Origin: DASWZN01 sp963841635
Lineage (GTDB): Bacteria > Acidobacteriota > Terriglobia > Bryobacterales > Bryobacteraceae
DNA length: 64,000 nucleotides
Assembly: GCA_963841635.1 (NCBI GenBank)
Contig: CAWJDO010000003.1
Location: 1,302,001-1,366,000, forward strand
Reading direction: 5' to 3'
The stretch's first letter is position 1. Every line of letters starts with the position of its first letter. Made by a program: the position numbers and the translations under genes. A model generated the notes under the pieces. That model made no database searches. It was not told where the DNA came from and saw only the letters and a program-made list of their open reading frames with translations. Below, one piece after another: positions 63,938 to 64,000 of this stretch.

Positions 63938-64000
63938 TTGCCACACGCCGCGTCAGCAGAACCGAAACCCTTCTATAAGAAGTATTCAACTCGAACATCT
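63938..64000 (+). CDS. start of an unidentified gene, cut by the window edge
   Basis: TTG 63938 lies seven bases after GAGGAGA and opens MPHAASAEPKPFYKKYSTRT to the edge. Too short to recognise. By position it could be the first maturation or transport gene for the upstream peptide. Confidence 0.45.
   Translation, partial: MPHAASAEPKPFYKKYSTRTS

Overview
The window looks like chromosome from a GC-rich Acidobacteriota, most likely of the Bryobacterales/Solibacteraceae type. This is an inference from gene content: a VWFA protein of the acidobacterial type, Tat-exported Gfo/Idh/MocA oxidoreductases, a secreted small protein of a family common in Solibacter-like genomes, winged-helix/TolB-like/TPR regulators, and many dispersed palindromic repeats between genes. 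No rRNA and no CRISPR array were seen.

Bases 1-20940 are ordinary core genome. They hold two Gfo/Idh/MocA oxidoreductases, a VWFA protein, arginine decarboxylase (speA), a GH31 glycosidase, an alpha/beta hydrolase, a translationally coupled pair of exported TldD-like proteins (the second has lost the metal motif), the rpoN-hpf-rapZ cluster, an M48 protease, a class V aminotransferase-fold enzyme and a fused class I fumarase. Bases 20940-29270 form a small cryptic island. It starts at the 3' end of tRNA-Phe and is closed by a 19-bp copy of that 3' end. It carries an AbiEi/AbiEii pair, a truncated second AbiEii, an MHS-family transporter, an ECF sigma remnant, a Sco1/cupredoxin pair and a winged-helix/TPR regulator; several of these genes are frameshifted.

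Bases 29290-44890 return to core genome. Notable here are an AmgK-like sugar kinase fused to a RapZ C-terminal domain and followed by a MurU-like nucleotidyltransferase (cell-wall sugar recycling), a MacA-like adaptor with its ABC ATPase, a PD-(D/E)XK-like protein, YggS, a glycosyltransferase carrying a translated palindromic insert, and a CocE/NonD hydrolase.

From tRNA-Cys (44902) to the end of the window lies a second, larger integrated element. A tyrosine recombinase lies against the tRNA and its stop codon falls inside it. Behind it come an excisionase-like gene, an AbiGi-family protein, several small membrane proteins, a 1389-residue NACHT-type NTPase with a C-terminal PD-(D/E)XK nuclease, an HNH protein, and a very large methyltransferase/helicase gene broken by at least 14 frameshifts. 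The cargo therefore reads as a defence island.

At the right edge (63522-64000) a near-consensus sigma-70 promoter drives a 44-codon gene with a Cys-rich C-terminus. A long-range hairpin and the start of another gene follow. This has the layout of a ribosomally made, modified peptide (RiPP) locus, but any maturation enzymes would lie outside the window.
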